A stretch of 64,000 nt of DNA from CALOBA01 sp942491465 (GTDB taxonomy: Bacteria > Pseudomonadota > Gammaproteobacteria > Chromatiales > Chromatiaceae), in contig CALOBA010000080.1 in the NCBI GenBank assembly GCA_942491465.1, positions 1 to 64,000 on the forward strand, written 5' to 3'. A model generated the notes under the pieces. The model did not search any database and had not been told where the DNA came from. It was given only the letters and a program-made list of their open reading frames with translations. Each line of letters starts with the position of its first letter. The stretch's first letter is position 1. The position numbers were made by a program, and so were the translations under genes. Below are positions 16,770 through 26,314 of this stretch, piece after piece.

Positions 16770-18554
16770 TCAGCACACCAGCCGCAGCAGCCCGATGCAG
16801 ACCACGGCATGGGTGCGCAGGTCGAGCCGCTCGCCGTAGATGCCCTCCAGCGTTTGGCGATAGACCGCTAGCTGGGCCTCGGCCTCGGCGCGCAGGGCGG
16901 CGACCTTGGGGTGCGCGGCCAGGGCCTGGGGCGACATCTCGGCCAGGGTCTGGGCATCGATGCCCGGCAGGTCGGCGAGCTTGAGGTGCTTGAATTCGAT
17001 GACCTGGTCGAGGAAGCCGTAGCGCCGCGCATCCGGGCGCACGATCATGGACAGGTCGCAGTAGCCGCGGCCGATGGCCGTCTCGGAGTCCATGATGTAG
17101 CCCAGATCGTCGAACAGCACGGTGAGGAAGGCGGTCTTGACCACCAGCTCGTTGGACCAGCGCAGGTCGCGGTTGTCGAACACCGGCAGGAAGCGCTGCT
17201 CGATGAAGCGGCAGGCCGGGCCGATGTCGCCCTCGGCGTAGAGGCGGGTGCAGGCGGCGCGGCGCTCGCGGTCGAGGTCGAAGCCGGGCAGCAGGGATTT
17301 TTGGATGCGCTCGACGTAGAGCTTGCGCACCACCAGGTTGGGGATCACCAACTGCAGGCTGCGCAGTAGGCCGCGTCCGCCGTAGGTGAGCACGCCGAAG
17401 AAGTACAGCAGCGAGGCCAGAAAACCCTCGGTCTGCGGGTCGTAGAGGATGCGCTCGACACCGAAGCTGTACTCCAGGTCGTCGATGACGATGGGCGCGT
17501 CCGCATTCAGCGCCGCCTGCACCAGCGAGCCGCCGTGGGGCAGTCGGGCGATATAGTCGATGCGGTTGCGGTCCATGGCCAGGTTGTTGTCGAGCATGGT
17601 GCGCGGATACGCGCAGCGCCGGGCCAGGTGTTCGAAGAAGTAGAGGGCCAAGGTCGGGTTGTAGACCTGTCCGCCGTCGTCGCGCAGCGAGAAGTTGTAG
17701 CCGTTGTAGAAGGTGCGCATCATCGCGAGCGCCTCGTCGACCTGCGCGGCGGGCAGGTCGCAGTCGGCCACGATCTGTTGCAGCACCGGGACGATCTCCG
17801 ACTCATGAAAGCCGCAGAGATCGGACAGCTCCGGCTCCAGCGAGATGTCTTTGACGACGTTGTAGCCGCTGGTGATGTCGGCCATGACCACCGGCGAGAC
17901 GCCGGTGATGAACACGCGGTCGAGCCCGCGGCCCTCGGCGGCGGCCTTGACCGCCTTGAATACGGTCTTGATCACGCCCTCGCCGCCCACCAGGGCGTGG
18001 TAGCGGTCTTCGCCCCGATCGCGACTGACCAACACCTCGTTGGCGAAGTTGTCGTACTCGTCGATCAGCAGATAGAACCGATGCGGACTCTGCGAGACGG
18101 CGACGAGCACGGAGCGCAACGAGCGCAGGCCATCGATCGGGTCGAGTTCGATGCGGTGGGTGAGCCGATCCTGAAAGCGGGCGATGAATGCCTCGATGCA
18201 GCCGTTGATGTGCCGATGCACGGCGGCGCGGATCGCGTCGGCATCCCCGGTGGGATCGATCTCGGAGAAGTTCCAGGTCATCACGAAGTAGTCGTTGCGC
18301 CCCGGCGTCGGCGCTTGCGCGATCTTCAGATGCCCGAACAGGGCATCGAACTGATCCGCCCGGTCGAGCGCGTAGTAGTTCTCCAGTGTGGAGAGCCACA
18401 GCGACTTGCCGAAGCGGCGCGGGCGCAGCAGCAGGAGCTGGCGACCGATGGACTCTATGGTCGCGATGCGGTCGGTGCGGTCGATGTAGACGGCGCCGTC
18501 CTCATGGATGGCGCGGAAGTCGGCGATGCCGTAGGGGAAGCGCAGCTGGGTCAT
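16770..18554 (-). CDS. AAA-ATPase-like / PD-(D/E)XK nuclease protein, tandem copy B
   Basis: 594 aa, same domain order and motifs as copy A (RRFGKS P-loop, LIDEYDNFANEV, QVIEFKH nuclease core). It is the most divergent of the three in the middle: residues ~270-400 read VVADCDLPAAQVDEALAMM, FFEHLARRCAYPRTML and YSFGVERILYDPQTEGF, where A and C share AQPAERIDEALGMM, FAEACSYPEDML and RRFGVEQMLRAEQTEG. The last ~190 residues are almost identical to A and C. The 119-bp spacer before it is essentially the same as that between copies B and C. Confidence 0.88.
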   Translation of the reverse strand: MTQLRFPYGIADFRAIHEDGAVYIDRTDRIATIESIGRQLLLLRPRRFGKSLWLSTLENYYALDRADQFDALFGHLKIAQAPTPGRNDYFVMTWNFSEIDPTGDADAIRAAVHRHINGCIEAFIARFQDRLTHRIELDPIDGLRSLRSVLVAVSQSPHRFYLLIDEYDNFANEVLVSRDRGEDRYHALVGGEGVIKTVFKAVKAAAEGRGLDRVFITGVSPVVMADITSGYNVVKDISLEPELSDLCGFHESEIVPVLQQIVADCDLPAAQVDEALAMMRTFYNGYNFSLRDDGGQVYNPTLALYFFEHLARRCAYPRTMLDNNLAMDRNRIDYIARLPHGGSLVQAALNADAPIVIDDLEYSFGVERILYDPQTEGFLASLLYFFGVLTYGGRGLLRSLQLVIPNLVVRKLYVERIQKSLLPGFDLDRERRAACTRLYAEGDIGPACRFIEQRFLPVFDNRDLRWSNELVVKTAFLTVLFDDLGYIMDSETAIGRGYCDLSMIVRPDARRYGFLDQVIEFKHLKLADLPGIDAQTLAEMSPQALAAHPKVAALRAEAEAQLAVYRQTLEGIYGERLDLRTHAVVCIGLLRLVC

Positions 18555-18673
18555 GATGGATCTCCGGGGCCTCGGCGCAGTATGGCCGACGCCGCCCGCG
18601 GCTGGCCAGCGCCTCGGCGTCGATGCCCGACTATCGGTCGGCGGCGGATCGCCGCGATGGGGCAAGCTCCCGA

Positions 18674-20458
18674 TCAGCAAACCAGCCGCAGCAGCCCGAT
18701 GCAGACCACGGCATGGGTGCGCAGGTTCAGCCGCTCGCCGTAGATGCCCTCCAGCGTTTGGCGATAGGCCGCCAGCTGGGCCTCGGCCTCGGCGCGCAGG
18801 GCGGCGACCTTGGGGTGCGCGGCCAGGGCCTGGGGCGACATCTCGGCCAGGGCCTGGGCATCGATGCCCGGCAGGTCGGCGAGCTTGAGGTGCTTGAATT
18901 CGATGACCTGGTCGAGGAAGCCGTAGCGGCGGGCATCCGGGCGCACGATCATGGACAGGTCGCAGTAGCCGCGGCCGATGGCCGTCTCGGAGTCCATGAT
19001 GTAGCCCAGATCGTCGAACAGCACGGTGAGGAAGGCGGTCTTGACCACCAGCTCGTTGGACCAGCGCAGGTCGCGGTTGTCGAACACCGGCAGGAAGCGC
19101 TGCTCGATGAAGCGGCAGGTCGGGCCGATGTCGCCCTCGGCGTAGAGGCGGGTGCAGGCGGCGCGGCGCGCGCGGTCGAGGTCGAAGCCGGGGAACAGCG
19201 ACTCCTGGATGCGCTCCACGTAGAGCTTGCGCACCACCAGGTTGGGGATGACCAGCTGCAGGCGGCGCAGGATGCCGCGCCCGCCATAGGTGAGCACGCC
19301 GAAGAAGTACAGCAGCGCGGCGAGGAAGCCCTCGGTCTGCTCGGCGCGCAGCATCTGCTCGACGCCGAAGCGCCGCTCCAGGCGCTCGACGGTCAGGGGC
19401 TCGGCCGGATCGAGGGCCGCCGCGACCACGGCCTCGCCGTGGGGCAGCCGGGCGATGAAGTCGATGCGGTTGCGGTCCATGGCCAGGTTGTTGTCGAGCA
19501 TGTCCTCCGGGTAGCTGCACGCCTCGGCGAAGTGCTCGAAGAAGTACAGGGCCAGCGTCGGGTTGTAGACCTGCCCGCCGGCGTCGCCGAGCGAGAAGTT
19601 GTAGCCGTTGTAGTAGGTGCGCATCATTCCCAGGGCCTCGTCGATGCGCTCGGCGGGCTGGGCGCAGTCGGCGACGAGCTGATGCAGGATCGGCACGATC
19701 TCCGATTCGTGAAAGCCGCATAGATCCGAAAGCGCCGGCGTCAGCGAGATGTCCTTGACCACGTTGTAGCCGCTGGTGATGTCGGCCATGACCACCGGCG
19801 AGACGCCGGTGATGAACACGCGGTCGAGCCCGCGCCCCTCGGCGGCGGACTTGATCGCCTTGAACACGGTCTTGATCACGCCCTCCCCGCCCACCAGGGC
19901 GTGGTAGCGGTCTTCGCCCCGGTCGCGGCTGGCCAGCACCTCGTTGGCGAAGTTGTCGTATTCGTCGATGAATAGGTAGAGACGGTGCGGGCTCTGCGAC
20001 ACGGCGGCGAGCACCGACTGGAACGAGCGGATTGCGTTGGTCGGATGAACCGCAATGCGGTGGGCAAGCCGGTCCTGAAAGCGAACGATGAAGGCCTCGA
20101 TGCAGCCGTTGATGTGTTGATGCACGGCGGCGCGGATCGCGTCCAGGTCCTCGGTGGGCTCGATCTCGGAGAAGTTCCAGGTCATCACGAAGTAGTCGTT
20201 GCGCCCGGGCGTCGGCGCGCGGCCGATCTTCAGATGCCCGAACAGGGCATCGAACTGATCCGCCCGGTCGATCGCGTAGTAGTTCTCCAGCGTGGAGAGC
20301 CACAGCGACTTGCCGAAGCGGCGGGGGCGCAGCAGCAGGAGCTGGCGGCCGATGGACTCTATGGTCGCGATGCGGTCGGTGCGGTCGATGTAGACGGCGC
20401 CGTCCTCATGGATGGCGCGGAAGTCGGCGATGCCGTAGGGGAAGCGCAGCTGGCTCAT
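18674..20458 (-). CDS. AAA-ATPase-like / PD-(D/E)XK nuclease protein, tandem copy C
   Basis: 594 aa, first of the array in the direction of transcription; starts MSQLRFPYGIADF where the others have MTQ. It carries the P-loop RRFGKS, Walker B LFIDEYDNFANEV and nuclease IEFK motifs. Residues ~85-170 (SEIEPTEDLDAIRAAVHQHINGCIEAFIVRFQDRL) match the pseudogene at 990-1610, while the later central part matches copy A. The three genes probably form one transcript with its promoter in the 20459-20640 gap. Confidence 0.88.
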   Translation of the reverse strand: MSQLRFPYGIADFRAIHEDGAVYIDRTDRIATIESIGRQLLLLRPRRFGKSLWLSTLENYYAIDRADQFDALFGHLKIGRAPTPGRNDYFVMTWNFSEIEPTEDLDAIRAAVHQHINGCIEAFIVRFQDRLAHRIAVHPTNAIRSFQSVLAAVSQSPHRLYLFIDEYDNFANEVLASRDRGEDRYHALVGGEGVIKTVFKAIKSAAEGRGLDRVFITGVSPVVMADITSGYNVVKDISLTPALSDLCGFHESEIVPILHQLVADCAQPAERIDEALGMMRTYYNGYNFSLGDAGGQVYNPTLALYFFEHFAEACSYPEDMLDNNLAMDRNRIDFIARLPHGEAVVAAALDPAEPLTVERLERRFGVEQMLRAEQTEGFLAALLYFFGVLTYGGRGILRRLQLVIPNLVVRKLYVERIQESLFPGFDLDRARRAACTRLYAEGDIGPTCRFIEQRFLPVFDNRDLRWSNELVVKTAFLTVLFDDLGYIMDSETAIGRGYCDLSMIVRPDARRYGFLDQVIEFKHLKLADLPGIDAQALAEMSPQALAAHPKVAALRAEAEAQLAAYRQTLEGIYGERLNLRTHAVVCIGLLRLVC

Positions 20459-20640
20459 GATGGATCTCCGAGGGCTTGGGCGCAGTATGGCCGACGCCGC
20501 CCGCGACTGGCCAGCACCTCGGCGGCGATGCCCGGTCATCGGATGGCTCCCAAACAACCGCGAGGCATGATGCGTTCGCGCAGATTTCGCTGGCGGGAGG
20601 GCGGCACGGCACAACCTGCTGGAGGCATCTCCGGGCCACC

Positions 20641-22527
20641 TCAAACCTCCGCCAGGTCCCCCTTCTCCTGCAGCCAGGCGCGCCGGTCGGCGGAGCGCTT
20701 CTTTGCCAGCAGCATGTCCATCAGCCGTGCGCTGGCGGCGGCATCGTCCACCGTTAGCTGCACCAGTCGGCGCGTATCCGGATGGATGGTGGTCTCGCGC
20801 AGCTGCTGCGGATTCATCTCGCCCAGGCCCTTGAAGCGCTGCACGCCGACCTTGCCCTTGAGCCGTTCGGCGCTGATGCGGTCGAGCACGCCTTGGCGCT
20901 CGGCGTCGTCGAGGGCGTAGAAGACCTGCTTGCCGACGTCGATGCGGTACAGCGGCGGCATGGCCACATAGACGTGCCCCTCGGCCACCAGCCGCGCGAA
21001 ATGGCGCAGGAACAGGGCGCAGAGCAGGGTCGCGATATGGGCGCCGTCGGAGTCGGCATCGGCAAGGATGCAGACCTTGCCGAAGCGCAGTCGCGACAGG
21101 TCGTCGCTGCCCGGGTCCACGCCGATGGCGACGGCGATGTCGTGGACCTCCTGGGAGCCCAGCACCTCGGCCGGGTCCACCTCCCAGGTGTTCAGGATCT
21201 TGCCGCGCAGGGGCATGATGGCCTGGAACTCGCGGTCGCGGGCCTGCTTGGCGGAGCCGCCGGCGGAGTCGCCCTCCACCAGGAACAGCTCGCTGCGCTC
21301 GGGGTCGGTGCTGGTGCAGTCGGCCAGTTTGCCGGGTAGGGCCGGCCCCTGGGTGATCTTCTTGCGGGTGACCTTGCGGCCGGCGCGCAGCCGGGCCTGG
21401 GCGGCGCCGATGGCCAGTTCGGCGATGCGCTCGGCATCGCCGACGTGCTCGTTCAGCCACAGGCTGAAGGCGTCCTTGACCACACCGGAGACGAAGGCCG
21501 CGCATTCGCGCGACGACAGCCGCTCCTTGGTCTGGCCGGAGAACTGCGGATCAGCCAGCTTGACCGACAGGATCCATGCGGCCCGCGCCCAGACGTCCTC
21601 CGGCGCCAGCTTGACGCCGCGGGGCAGCAGGTTGCGCAGATCGCAGAACTCGCGCACGGCCTCGGTCAGGCCGGTGCGAAAGCCGTTGACATGGGTGCCG
21701 CCCTGCACGGTGGGGATCAGGTTGACATAGCTCTCGGTGACCAGCTCGCCGGCCTCCGGCAGCCAGACCACGGCCCAGGAGGCGGCCTCGTTGGTCGACT
21801 CGAGGTTGCCGACGAAGGGCGCATCGGGCAGCGTCGGCACCCCTTGCAGGGCCTGGGACAGGTAATCCTGAAGCCCCTCCTGATAACACCATTCATGCTC
21901 GGTGGCGCTCGCCTCGTCGCGCAGCGTCACCTTCAAGCCCGGACAGAGCACCGCCTTCGCACGCAGCAGGTGGAGCAGCGGGCGCAGGGCGAAGCGCGGG
22001 CTGTCGAAATAGCCCGGGTCCGGCCAAAAGCGCAGCCGGGTGCCGGTATTCTGGCGGCCGACGGTGCCGACCGGCGTCAGCTCCGCGCACTTGTCGCCGC
22101 CGGCGAACGACATCTGGTATTCCTTGCCGGCGCGCCGGACCCAGACCTCCAGCCGGCTGGACAGGGCATTGACCACCGAGACGCCGACACCGTGCAGACC
22201 ACCGGCAAAGCGATAATTCCCGGCCGAGAACTTGCCGCCCGCGTGCAGCTTGGTCAGGATCACCTCGACCCCCGGCAGCCCCTGTTGTGGATGCACGTCC
22301 ACCGGCATCCCGCGACCGTCGTCGGTCACCTCCAGGGAGCCGTCGGCAAACAGGATGACGTCGATACGCCCGGCATGACCTGCCAGGGCCTCGTCGACGC
22401 TGTTGTCGATGACCTCCTGCGCCAAGTGGTTCGGTCGGCTGGTATCCGTGTACATGCCCGGGCGCTTGCGCACGGGGTCGAGGCCGCTGAGGACCTCAAT
22501 GGCGGAGGCATCGTAACTTGCATTCAT
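20641..22527 (-). CDS. parE: DNA topoisomerase IV subunit B
   Basis: 628 aa, full length for ParE. ATPase-domain motifs of the GHKL fold: DNSVDEAL, DGRGMPVDVHPQ, GLHGVGVSVVNALS. TOPRIM motifs: EGDSAGGSAK and ADADSDGAHI; C-terminal QRFKGLGEMNP. With ParC (not in the window) it decatenates daughter chromosomes and relaxes supercoils. It is divergent from xseB with a 109-bp gap. Confidence 0.98.
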   Translation of the reverse strand: MNASYDASAIEVLSGLDPVRKRPGMYTDTSRPNHLAQEVIDNSVDEALAGHAGRIDVILFADGSLEVTDDGRGMPVDVHPQQGLPGVEVILTKLHAGGKFSAGNYRFAGGLHGVGVSVVNALSSRLEVWVRRAGKEYQMSFAGGDKCAELTPVGTVGRQNTGTRLRFWPDPGYFDSPRFALRPLLHLLRAKAVLCPGLKVTLRDEASATEHEWCYQEGLQDYLSQALQGVPTLPDAPFVGNLESTNEAASWAVVWLPEAGELVTESYVNLIPTVQGGTHVNGFRTGLTEAVREFCDLRNLLPRGVKLAPEDVWARAAWILSVKLADPQFSGQTKERLSSRECAAFVSGVVKDAFSLWLNEHVGDAERIAELAIGAAQARLRAGRKVTRKKITQGPALPGKLADCTSTDPERSELFLVEGDSAGGSAKQARDREFQAIMPLRGKILNTWEVDPAEVLGSQEVHDIAVAIGVDPGSDDLSRLRFGKVCILADADSDGAHIATLLCALFLRHFARLVAEGHVYVAMPPLYRIDVGKQVFYALDDAERQGVLDRISAERLKGKVGVQRFKGLGEMNPQQLRETTIHPDTRRLVQLTVDDAAASARLMDMLLAKKRSADRRAWLQEKGDLAEV

Positions 22528-22636
22528 CGACGGGGGTGCTGCTCCGTGGGGTCGCTGGCGGTCCTGGCGGCGCGCATTGACCGGAAAAACCGCGTACGTT
22601 ACCGTAGCTGGCTCCGCAGGTTCAAATCAGATACTG

Positions 22637-22957
22637 ATGACTGTTAAAGCCGCCAAGCCCACCAGACGCAAGTCGGCGACGCCGCCCGACCAGGCCCCGA
22701 GCCATCCCTCCACCGTCGACGATGCCGCCGGCTTCGAGGCGGCCATGCAGGAGCTGGAGACGCTGGTGGAGCGCCTGGAGAACGGCGACATCGCGCTCGA
22801 TGAATCGCTGAACCTATTCGAGCGCGGCATCGGCCTGACCCGCGCCTGCCAGCAGGCGCTCGATCGCGCGGAGCAGAAGGTCCAGGTGCTGACCGCCGGG
22901 ACCGGCCCCGAACCAAGCTCGACCAAGACGCCAGAGCAGACCGACCTACCGTTCTAA
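22637..22957 (+). CDS. xseB: Exodeoxyribonuclease VII small subunit
   Basis: 106 aa from ATG 22637. The family core is clear: FEAAMQELETLVERLENGDIALDESLNLFERGIGL followed by CQQALDRAEQKV. Small subunits decorate XseA in the ssDNA exonuclease VII complex. The frame is open 60 nt upstream, but the start at 22637 gives the usual length. ispA begins 7 nt after the stop, the common xseB-ispA arrangement; no dxs follows here. Confidence 0.95.
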   Translation: MTVKAAKPTRRKSATPPDQAPSHPSTVDDAAGFEAAMQELETLVERLENGDIALDESLNLFERGIGLTRACQQALDRAEQKVQVLTAGTGPEPSSTKTPEQTDLPF

Positions 22958-22964
22958 GCCTACC

Positions 22965-23861
22965 GTGACCGACACCCTAGAAACCTTCCTGACCGACTGC
23001 CGCGCCCGCGCCGAGACCCATCTGGAGCGACTGCTCCCGGCGGCAAACGCCTCCCCGGCACGGCTGCACGAGGCCATGCGCTACGCCGCCCTCGGCGGCG
23101 GCAAGCGCGTGCGCCCCACCCTCGCCTACGCCAGCGCCCGCGCCATCGGCGCCCCGCTGGAGCTGGTGGACACCGGCGCCTGCGCGGTGGAGCTGATCCA
23201 CGCCTACTCCCTGGTCCACGACGACCTGCCGGCCATGGACGACGACGACCTGCGCCGCGGCCGCCCCACCTGCCACAAGGCCTTCGACGACGCCACCGCC
23301 ATCCTCGCCGGCGATGCGCTGCAGACCCTGGCCTTTCAGATCCTGGCCGACGATGCGCACTTCCCCGGCGACGCCGCGGCGCGCACGCGCCTGATCGCCA
23401 ACCTGGCCCGCGCCGCCGGCTGCCGCGGCATGGTCCGCGGCCAGATGCTGGACATCGAGTCCGAGGGCAAGGAGCTGGACGTGACCATGCTGGAGAATAT
23501 CCACATCCACAAGACCGGCGCCCTGATCCGCGCCAGCGTCAATATGGCCCCGCTGGCGGTCGCTGATCCCGACCCGGACCAGGCCCGGGCGCTCGACCAC
23601 TACGCCAAGTGCATCGGCCTCGCCTTCCAGATCCAGGACGATCTGCTCGATGTGGAGGGCGACACCGAGACCATCGGCAAGCAGAGCGGCGCCGACATTG
23701 ACCACAACAAGGCCACCTACCCGTCGCTGATGGGCCTGGGCCCCGCCCACGAGGCCGCCGACAACCTGGTCGCCGACGCCCTGCAGAGCCTGGAAGGCTT
23801 CGGCGACGGCGCCGACCCGCTGCGCGGGATCGCCCGCTACATCGTCAGCCGCGATCGCTGA
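22965..23861 (+). CDS. ispA: (2E,6E)-farnesyl diphosphate synthase
   Basis: 298 aa from GTG. Makes farnesyl diphosphate from IPP and DMAPP/GPP for quinones, undecaprenyl carriers and, in phototrophs, carotenoids and bacteriochlorophyll side chains. Visible: GGGKRVRPTL, first Asp-rich motif DDLPAMDDDD, CRGMVRGQMLDI, second Asp-rich motif QIQDDLLDVEGD followed by GKQSGAD. Cytosolic. Confidence 0.97.
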   Translation: MTDTLETFLTDCRARAETHLERLLPAANASPARLHEAMRYAALGGGKRVRPTLAYASARAIGAPLELVDTGACAVELIHAYSLVHDDLPAMDDDDLRRGRPTCHKAFDDATAILAGDALQTLAFQILADDAHFPGDAAARTRLIANLARAAGCRGMVRGQMLDIESEGKELDVTMLENIHIHKTGALIRASVNMAPLAVADPDPDQARALDHYAKCIGLAFQIQDDLLDVEGDTETIGKQSGADIDHNKATYPSLMGLGPAHEAADNLVADALQSLEGFGDGADPLRGIARYIVSRDR

Positions 23862-23899
23862 GCGGTCCGCGGGCCTTTACGGCCGATCGACCACCTTGA

Positions 23900-24150
23900 A
23901 TTCGAACAGCCAGAGCCGGCGTGAAGTACCCACGCTTGGTCAGCACGTCGACCAGAAAGGCCGGCGTGCCGGTCTCGAACCACCAGGGCCGGAATAGGCG
24001 TTTCTTGAACAGCCGCAAGAGATCAAAGGGGTTGTAGACGGCCCCACCGAGCCAGTTGTAGCCGCACCAGGGCGCGGATCTCGGCACGACCCGGCCCCTC
24101 CAGCTCGAGTGCCGGAAAGACCTGAGTCCAGGTCCGCTTCGGTCTAGCAC
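23900..24150 (-). pseudogene. Fragment of a second AAA-ATPase-like (DUF1703 group) gene
   Basis: The minus strand encodes CGYNWLGGAVYNPFDLLRLF and RPWWFETGTPAFLVDVLTKR, ending GYFTPAL. This is the Y-N-G-Y-N-W...Y-N-P-F-D...W-F-E-T-G-T-P segment of a different subfamily from the 14.8-20.5 kb array. The upstream part (FPALELEGPGRAEIRALV) is in another frame, so at least one frameshift is present. N- and C-terminal parts are gone. The 24150-24439 stretch holds nothing else I recognise. Confidence 0.65.
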
Positions 24151-24439
24151 GGCCTCACAACGCGGTGATTCCGCGATGCGGCGTGCGAGGTCCAAAAACA
24201 GCGAATGCGCCGGGGGCGCGATAGGAAATAGTCGCCGGGGATGTCCACAACGAACCCGCGGGCAATAATCCGCCACGCAGTACGGGTTTACCCATTCCTC
24301 CCCGTTCCCGGATAATGCAGGATTGCCGGGACTCCGCAGCAGCCGAGCCCCCCACTGCGGCACAGGCGCGCGCCTGCGGCCGGCCAGAGAGGCCGCGCCG
24401 CCTACGCCCCCGACCGCGCATCGACGAGGAACCCCATTC

Positions 24440-25276
24440 GTGCCATCCGCACTGCCCCAAACCACCCCAACCGACGAGCGCTGCGACATTGCGGACGTCC
24501 AGTCCAGCGCCGACACCCGCCACATCGCCATCGACAAGGTCGGCATCAAGTCGATCCGCCACCCGGTGCGCATCAAGGACCGCAACGGCGCCGAGCAGCA
24601 TACGGTGGCGACGTTCAGCATGTATGTCTTCCTACCGCACAACTTCAAAGGGACGCACATGTCCCGCTTCGTCGAGATCCTGAACGGCCATGAGCACGAG
24701 ATCGGCGTCGCCACCTTCAAGGAGATGCTCACCGAGATGGCCGAGCGCCTGGAGTCCGAGGCCGGCCACATCGAGATGAACTTCCCGTTCTTCGTCAACA
24801 AAAAGGCCCCGGTCACCGGCGTCCCCAGCCTGCTCGACTACGACGTCACGCTCATCGGCGAGATCCGCGACGGCCGCCCGGAGCTGTCGGTACGCGTGGT
24901 GGTGCCGGTCACCAGCCTCTGCCCCTGCTCGAAGAAGATCGCCGACTACGGCGCCCACAACCAGCGCTCCCACGTCACCGTCGAGGTCCGCACCCACGGC
25001 TTTTTGTGGATCGAGGAGGTCATCGATCTGGTGGAGGCCGAGGCCTCCTGCGAGCTCTACGGTCTGCTCAAGCGCCCGGACGAGAAGTACGTCACCGAGC
25101 GCGCCTACGACAACCCCAAGTTCGTCGAGGACACCGTGCGCGACATCGCCGGCCGGCTCAATGCCGACGAGCGCGTCGCCGCCTACGTGGTGGAGTCCGA
25201 GAACTTCGAGTCCATCCACAACCACTCGGCCTATGCCATGATCGAGCGCGACAAGGAGGCCGAGGCGGCGCTTTGA
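24440..25276 (+). CDS. folE2: GTP cyclohydrolase FolE2 (type IB)
   Basis: 278 aa from GTG 24440. Converts GTP to 7,8-dihydroneopterin triphosphate, the first step of folate (and queuosine/pterin) synthesis, with a metal other than the Zn used by FolE. Visible: VGIKSIRHPVRIKDR, catalytic Cys region VTSLCPCSKKIADYGAHNQR, and C-terminal ENFESIHNHSAYAMIER. FolE2 is often induced when Zn is scarce; no Zur site is recognised upstream. Confidence 0.95.
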   Translation: MPSALPQTTPTDERCDIADVQSSADTRHIAIDKVGIKSIRHPVRIKDRNGAEQHTVATFSMYVFLPHNFKGTHMSRFVEILNGHEHEIGVATFKEMLTEMAERLESEAGHIEMNFPFFVNKKAPVTGVPSLLDYDVTLIGEIRDGRPELSVRVVVPVTSLCPCSKKIADYGAHNQRSHVTVEVRTHGFLWIEEVIDLVEAEASCELYGLLKRPDEKYVTERAYDNPKFVEDTVRDIAGRLNADERVAAYVVESENFESIHNHSAYAMIERDKEAEAAL

Positions 25277-25294
25277 GCCCGGCCGAGCGGCCGG

Positions 25295-26314
25295 CTACGG
25301 CGGTGCAGCCAACGCCACGCTGAACGGCGTCTCGGCGGCGGCATCGAAGCCCACCTGGACCCCGCCCACCCTCGGCGAGCCGGGGACCTCCAGCCGCCAG
25401 AGCCGCTCACCGCCCGGTCGTTGGAGCCAGGGCTGGTCGAAACGGTAGCCGTGAGTGTCGCCGTGGATGACCAGCACTGGGCCCGGGTAGTTTGCGAGCA
25501 CCCACTCGAGGTCCTTGAGGATCGGCGCAAAACCCTTGGCGGGCGGCTCTTGCAGGAACATCGGATTGGCGTGGAAGGCGATCACCAGACCGGCGGCGGC
25601 GTCGCTGTTGGCCGCGGCGACGACCTGTTCGAGCAAGGCGCGGTTGGCGGCGGTGCGCGCGTTGAGCTCGGCGACGGCCGCCGGTGCCCGGGCGTCGGCG
25701 TTGTTGTTGCTGCCGACGACGTGGACCATGGCCAGCGCCAGATCGTCGATGCGCAGCCAGAGGTCTTCGGGATAGGCGGGGTCGGGCACCCGCGGATCGA
25801 GTCCGGCGTTGTGCAGCACGGCCGGGTCGGCAAAGAAGGTGCGGCGCAGGGCATCGAGGCGTTCGAGCGGGTCCATGGCGCCGGCCCTGCGCCGGTGACA
25901 GTCGGTCCACTCGTTGTCGCCCGGGGTGTAGAGGACCGGCCGGGGCTGGCGTTTGAACAGCTCGGCGACGGCGCTCATGCGGGCATCGGTGCAGGTCTGA
26001 CCGCCGCCCTTGATGTCGCCGACGTGGATCAGGAAAGGCGCCGCGCTCGCGGCGTCGAGCAGGGCGCCGAGCCTGGCGAATTCATTGTCCGAGTAGGGCG
26101 CATCGCCGACGACGAAGAAGCGCGCCGCGTCGGCCGCCGCCCCACCCCCGAAGGGCGCAAGGCAGGCGAGCAAGAGCAGCAGCCCGGCAACCCGCCTCGA
26201 CGCCGATAAACCCGCCCGCAAGCCCTCAAAGCACCGTCGGTTGAGTAGGCGCCGGCCGCGCTGTCGGGAAGGCGGTGGGGCACCAGGGCACCCGCGACGC
26301 GACAACGCGCCCAT
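25295..26314 (-). CDS. Secreted metallophosphoesterase-like protein
   Basis: 339 aa. After a basic N-terminus, a hydrophobic segment (~38-60, VAGLLLLLACLAPFGGGAAADA) reads as a signal peptide, suggesting periplasmic location. Calcineurin-fold motifs are recognisable: FFVVGDAPYSDNEF, FLIHVGDIKGGG, YTPGDNEWTDCH and VLVIHGDTHGYRFD. Substrate unknown. Its ATG overlaps the sirB1 stop by one base (TGATG), so the two are coupled. Confidence 0.75.
   Translation of the reverse strand: MGALSRRGCPGAPPPSRQRGRRLLNRRCFEGLRAGLSASRRVAGLLLLLACLAPFGGGAAADAARFFVVGDAPYSDNEFARLGALLDAASAAPFLIHVGDIKGGGQTCTDARMSAVAELFKRQPRPVLYTPGDNEWTDCHRRRAGAMDPLERLDALRRTFFADPAVLHNAGLDPRVPDPAYPEDLWLRIDDLALAMVHVVGSNNNADARAPAAVAELNARTAANRALLEQVVAAANSDAAAGLVIAFHANPMFLQEPPAKGFAPILKDLEWVLANYPGPVLVIHGDTHGYRFDQPWLQRPGGERLWRLEVPGSPRVGGVQVGFDAAAETPFSVALAAPP

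Larger units (their letters stand above)
14866..20574. repeat. Tandem array of three 1904-bp units
   Basis: Stops lie at 14866, 16770 and 18674 and starts at 16650, 18554 and 20458: an exact 1904-bp period, each unit being one 1785-bp gene plus a 119-bp spacer. The leader, with GGAGATCCATCATG and a CATACT motif ~40 bp upstream, is kept before all three genes and, more diverged, before the pseudogene at 1610. Confidence 0.95.

Noticed and set aside
14866..20458. Tandem insertion sequences or transposases
   Set aside because: The proteins have ATPase and PD-(D/E)XK nuclease motifs, no DDE or HUH transposase motifs, and no terminal inverted repeats bound each unit.
22577..22605. Sigma-70 promoter for xseB (TTGACC and TACCGT)
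   Set aside because: The -35 is reasonable but the -10 matches only three of six positions; not strong enough to list.
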